In this document: positions 60,763-64,000 of the stretch, piece after piece
Layout of the letters: each line of letters starts with the position of its first letter
How positions within the stretch are numbered: the stretch's first letter is position 1
Assembly: GCA_004794785.1 (NCBI GenBank)
Contig: SJOL01007508.1
Coordinates: forward strand, 191,827-255,826
DNA length: 64,000 nucleotides
Source: Opisthorchis felineus
Lineage: Eukaryota; Platyhelminthes; Trematoda; Opisthorchiida; Opisthorchiidae
Direction: 5' to 3'
Translations under genes and position numbers: made by a program
Notes under the pieces: generated by a model
Database searches by the model: none
What the model saw: only the letters and a program-made list of their open reading frames with translations
What the model was told of the DNA's origin: nothing

Positions 60763-60775
60763 AGTGGTGTACATT
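60763..60775. repeat. Target-site duplication, right copy (13 bp)
   Basis: Exact copy of 60522-60534. It is followed by GCCTCGTTGG, in frame with the interrupted coding-like sequence. Confidence 0.9.
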
Positions 60776-60853
60776 GCCTCGTTGGATGAGCTTCTACCTA
60801 TGAGATGTTTCCCCTTCCTCCACCATGCAACGTGTCAAAACGCCCGCCTTTGA

Positions 60854-63800
60854 AAAACAAATGTCAGGCTGTGATCCCACGGCAAGCACGATAGAACGAC
60901 CTGTACTATGCTCTTTAGGCATCCGTATTGCGGTTGAAGGGATTCTCTCATCTTCTTGTTTCTATAGCTTCTAGGCCTATCTCTGATCCTCGCCAGACAT
61001 CCAAGAAAGCAAAACAATTGCGCACATCTCGTTCTGTTGAGGACCAAAACAAGCGGATGTCTTTTGTGCTGTGATACTGACAAGAATGAAAATAGTAGAG
61101 CAGTTTCGGCTATTCTCCCGCTGTCCTTCGCGATAGATAATTATTCTATGCAGGTTTTTTGGGTAAACACGGGCGAAGGATCACCGTTTTAATGGAGTGT
61201 GAGGATTAGGTGTTCCAGCACGCTCCGGAACGGTTAAAAACAGAACGCCACCACGCCTCGCGGCTAGTTCGTACGTACTTTCGGTGAATTTTGTGAAAAA
61301 AGTTCTTTTGCCCACGTCTCACGTGTCACTGCTTTATTGACTCGGAAACATTTCATTAGAATGTAACGTGTTTACATCCCTGACTACTCCGAATTCTCTG
61401 TGTTGGTTTTGATCGATTCGACCGCCGGAGACTCGTTTCATCTGTAAACCTGAGGGAAATTGCCGAGGTGTTTCCACTTTCTGGTTAGTATTAGAGCTTT
61501 TGATGGTCTGCTGACCCGAATCGGCTCAACATAGAGCTTGTGAAGCACGCGAAACTGGTTAAACAACAGTTCACTTGGGTGGCCATATGGTCTGATATAG
61601 GGTTTCGATAGCAACTACCTAATAAAGGGTGGAGGCTCATAACAGCGTGAAATTTTTGATTTCACGTGTAGTATAGCGATAAAGGAAGCCTGCGGACAAA
61701 ACTTTACAAGTGAGTATCACTGAGTCAGATAAAACGCACGAACACTTGAACTAACCAGCGCGCGATTCCTCCCTTTCTGGGACCTATGAGGTAGGCTCAA
61801 CTGGCTATTCTCCCACAATTTTGTGTGGCGGTGCAGGTGTGACGTAGTGCGTTTCCGGACAGGAAAATGGACGAAGTTTGGGCATTCGTTTGACGCTGCG
61901 GCCTCATTCTGACTCTCAATTTGGACACCACTTAAGAGGTGGGAAATTCGGGTGAACTTCAGCTGTCTCCCGACAATTCTAGTTTATTGAACTAAATGTG
62001 CTTTTCGCAATACAGCCACAATTATTTGTTTACACAAGACGTACACATGCTGAACATCATTGAATTATGAACTAACTATTGCTTTGTTTGCGCTCAATGT
62101 GAAGGTCGATTAGTGTAACCTCGCAACCAAATTGAAAGCCATTCGAAAAGGGGAAAACTAGTTTCCTCATCCACGGGGTTGGATCTGGAGGCTCCAGTCA
62201 TCAGGTATATAGTCAATTATTTTATCAATATAATTGACGTGTTGCGACAGCATTCTTAAGTGATATTCCATACTACGATGCAGCAATAGGCTCCATTAGC
62301 ATATTATGGTATCCCGGAGTGGATTTATGGCTTCGTATTTCGTAAGGAGGAACAAAGAATGCGATAGGTTGATATGGTGGGAAAAACTATTAAGGCTGCC
62401 TGCTTTGGTCAATTTGTGAGGAGTTGTGTGGCTATTGACGCAAATTTATTCTGCGTGATCTAATTTTTAGGGAAAGATGTGCTCCAAGATTTTAGAGATT
62501 TTATGGAACTGAGTAGTCACAGGTGCTAAAGAATAGAGATGACATTAGACTCCAGCTTTTGCAAAGGAGAGTCGCTTAGGGAGAGAACAGACGCGCCAAC
62601 CTGGACAGGTTTCAGTCGGTCATCGTCTTGTGTCTTCCACGTGACGTGGCGTTAAATAGAAGGCTTGATGGTTCTAACGGTAGACTCTCCCGTCTTGGTT
62701 CGCAAGTTCTTCGTGGCTTCTTCTAAAATCTATACTCCACAATAAAGAGGAATATAACCTACCCAGTTGGACTGGGCGCCATCAGACTTCGGAGTAACTA
62801 GACAACTACCTGCTACAATGCTAGCTAAGCTGAACTGACCGTCCGACAGGTTTGATATTGACTGGTTCATTGAACCATGCATAGGAAAATTCGGGGACGC
62901 TTTTCAGACATTGTCCACGGAGAATGAAAGTGGCGTCTGGAATATTGCAGATGGTGTCAGGTGAAGATCGGTCAGTAGTTTGCAAATGAGAACATTCCAT
63001 TCCATTTTGTGTTCAGCTACAAGACAGTTAAAAAGCAAAGTTCACAACTGCCCAACCAAGGCCTAGGTGTGGACTGTCTACATTGAAAGCAAAGCCTCTT
63101 CCTTTGCAGCGGGCCATGTTTCACATAGGATAACTTGAACACCATCTGTCTACACGAACATGCCAAATACGTCGTTAGCTGTGTGAATAACCCTGTACGC
63201 AGATACGAGGTTTCATACTACAATAAGCAGCTTGCCGTCCAACACAGAGAGCTAAATGATCTAAGCGCCGAACTCAGCCAGACAGTCTCCCGGCTAACTC
63301 AATTTAGCACAGCTGTAACGCACTGAAAAACAGGATCAGAACACCAGCGGTTCAGTAAATTCTCACTCGTCGAGTTGCCACCGAACATGGGTGTCTAAAC
63401 GCAGTCACAAATGTCTACTGTTCACAGGTAAAGGCATAACCTGGACAGAGGTAAGTATTGTTGACACCGGCTTATTCCAACGGTAAAATGCTGTTTCCAG
63501 ACCCCCATCCAACCATTATCGTGATCAAAAGACTAATTACACCGGCTGCCTGGTTTCTGGTCACAGACAGACTTGAAGAAACGCATTTGCCTGAACATTG
63601 TTACCTACCAGATGGCCTCCAGAAAATGAAGTCTCTTTATTAGGCTCAGAATAACTCATACCCGTCCACGCTTGTAGGCGACGACTGCTAAGATTCGTCC
63701 AAGGCTCCGGCGAAGATACCGAGAAGGTACTTTTTGCGGCACACTACCTCAGGCGGAAGTACACCTCACGGATTTAGCCCAACATCTCCTGGACCTAATA

Positions 63801-64000
63801 ATCCGTAAGCTGGCGTACTGAACTCTAGGCTTAGAGGAAAAGGAAAGACTGAGTTTGTCGACAGGATCTGAGAGATCCGCAACTGAATCCAACCAAGTAA
63901 CTTTAGCCATACTATACAGTATAAAAATTCACCTCGGATCCATTCCAATTAAAAGAAACATTTATAGCCTAATCTTTGTCCAAGTAAAAACTGCTGGTTA
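60854..64000. other. No recognisable gene
   Basis: The frame at 63135-63326 ends in a heptad-like hydrophilic stretch (LAVQHRELNDLSAELSQTV) that could be a coiled-coil exon. With no splice support and no family it is left uncalled. Confidence 0.4.

Larger units (their letters stand above)
60253..60853 (+). pseudogene. Coding-like frame split by a palindromic insertion
   Basis: The frame is open from 60253 to the insertion. From a plausible acceptor (pyrimidine run and CTAG at 60391-60394) it looks protein-like: RFGPHLSPLLHQEKLFESL, then ASMQFVGLPTEDNSSEEIV. The reading frame stops being host-like at 60535. It resumes in the same frame after the second target duplication as ASLDELLPM up to a TGA at 60851-60853. 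Without the 228-bp insert and one 13-bp duplicate, the frame would be continuous. No family was recognised, so this may be an exon of an unknown gene or an older element. Confidence 0.35.

Noticed and set aside
60541..60789. Near-identical open frames on both strands of the palindrome
   Set aside because: A palindrome automatically yields the same translation on both strands; there is no independent evidence for coding.

Overview
The window looks like repeat-dominated DNA from an animal genome. A flatworm (platyhelminth) is the best guess, because a type I hammerhead ribozyme, Penelope-like remnants, K02A2.6-like Ty3/gypsy sequence and CR1/Jockey-like LINEs occur together. That is an inference from element types; no species marker was seen. 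There are no operons, rRNA genes, ordinary tRNA genes or CRISPR arrays. Most apparent short reading frames look like chance.

The one confident host gene is a WD40-repeat protein on the minus strand. Two phase-compatible exons (27150-26895 and 24423-24265) are separated by an intron of about 2.5 kb. Its other exons were not found. A second coding-like frame near 60.25-60.85 kb is split by a 228-bp palindromic insertion flanked by a 13-bp target duplication.

Layout. 0.3-0.9 kb: a tRNA-like SINE head and a MULE/ZSWIM3-like remnant. 8.0-8.75 kb: a foldback cluster containing a hammerhead ribozyme. 9.2 and 15.4-16.0 kb: two copies of a 340-bp repeat ending in a SINE-like core; the second is bracketed by long direct repeats. 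13.2-13.6 kb: a Penelope-type GIY-YIG remnant. 20.3 and 23.7 kb: diverged relatives of the 60.5-kb palindrome. 24.3-27.2 kb: the WD40 gene. 31.6-31.8 kb: a tRNA-derived SINE. 34.9-37.2 kb: RT-like and MULE-like debris. 37.3-49.2 kb: a three-level nested retrotransposon. 49.3-64 kb: mostly unrecognised sequence.

The nest reads as LINE-A (minus strand; reverse transcriptase at 37.3-39.3 kb, endonuclease at 47.7-48.0 kb), split by a Ty3/gypsy LTR element (plus strand, 39.3-47.1 kb). The gypsy gag is in turn split by LINE-B (plus strand, 40.26-43.61 kb), a 5'-truncated member of the same LINE family with an (ATT)n tail. All three are decayed, with frameshifts, stops and altered catalytic positions. 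No experiment or database search backs these calls; they come from translated motifs and from internal repeat comparison.
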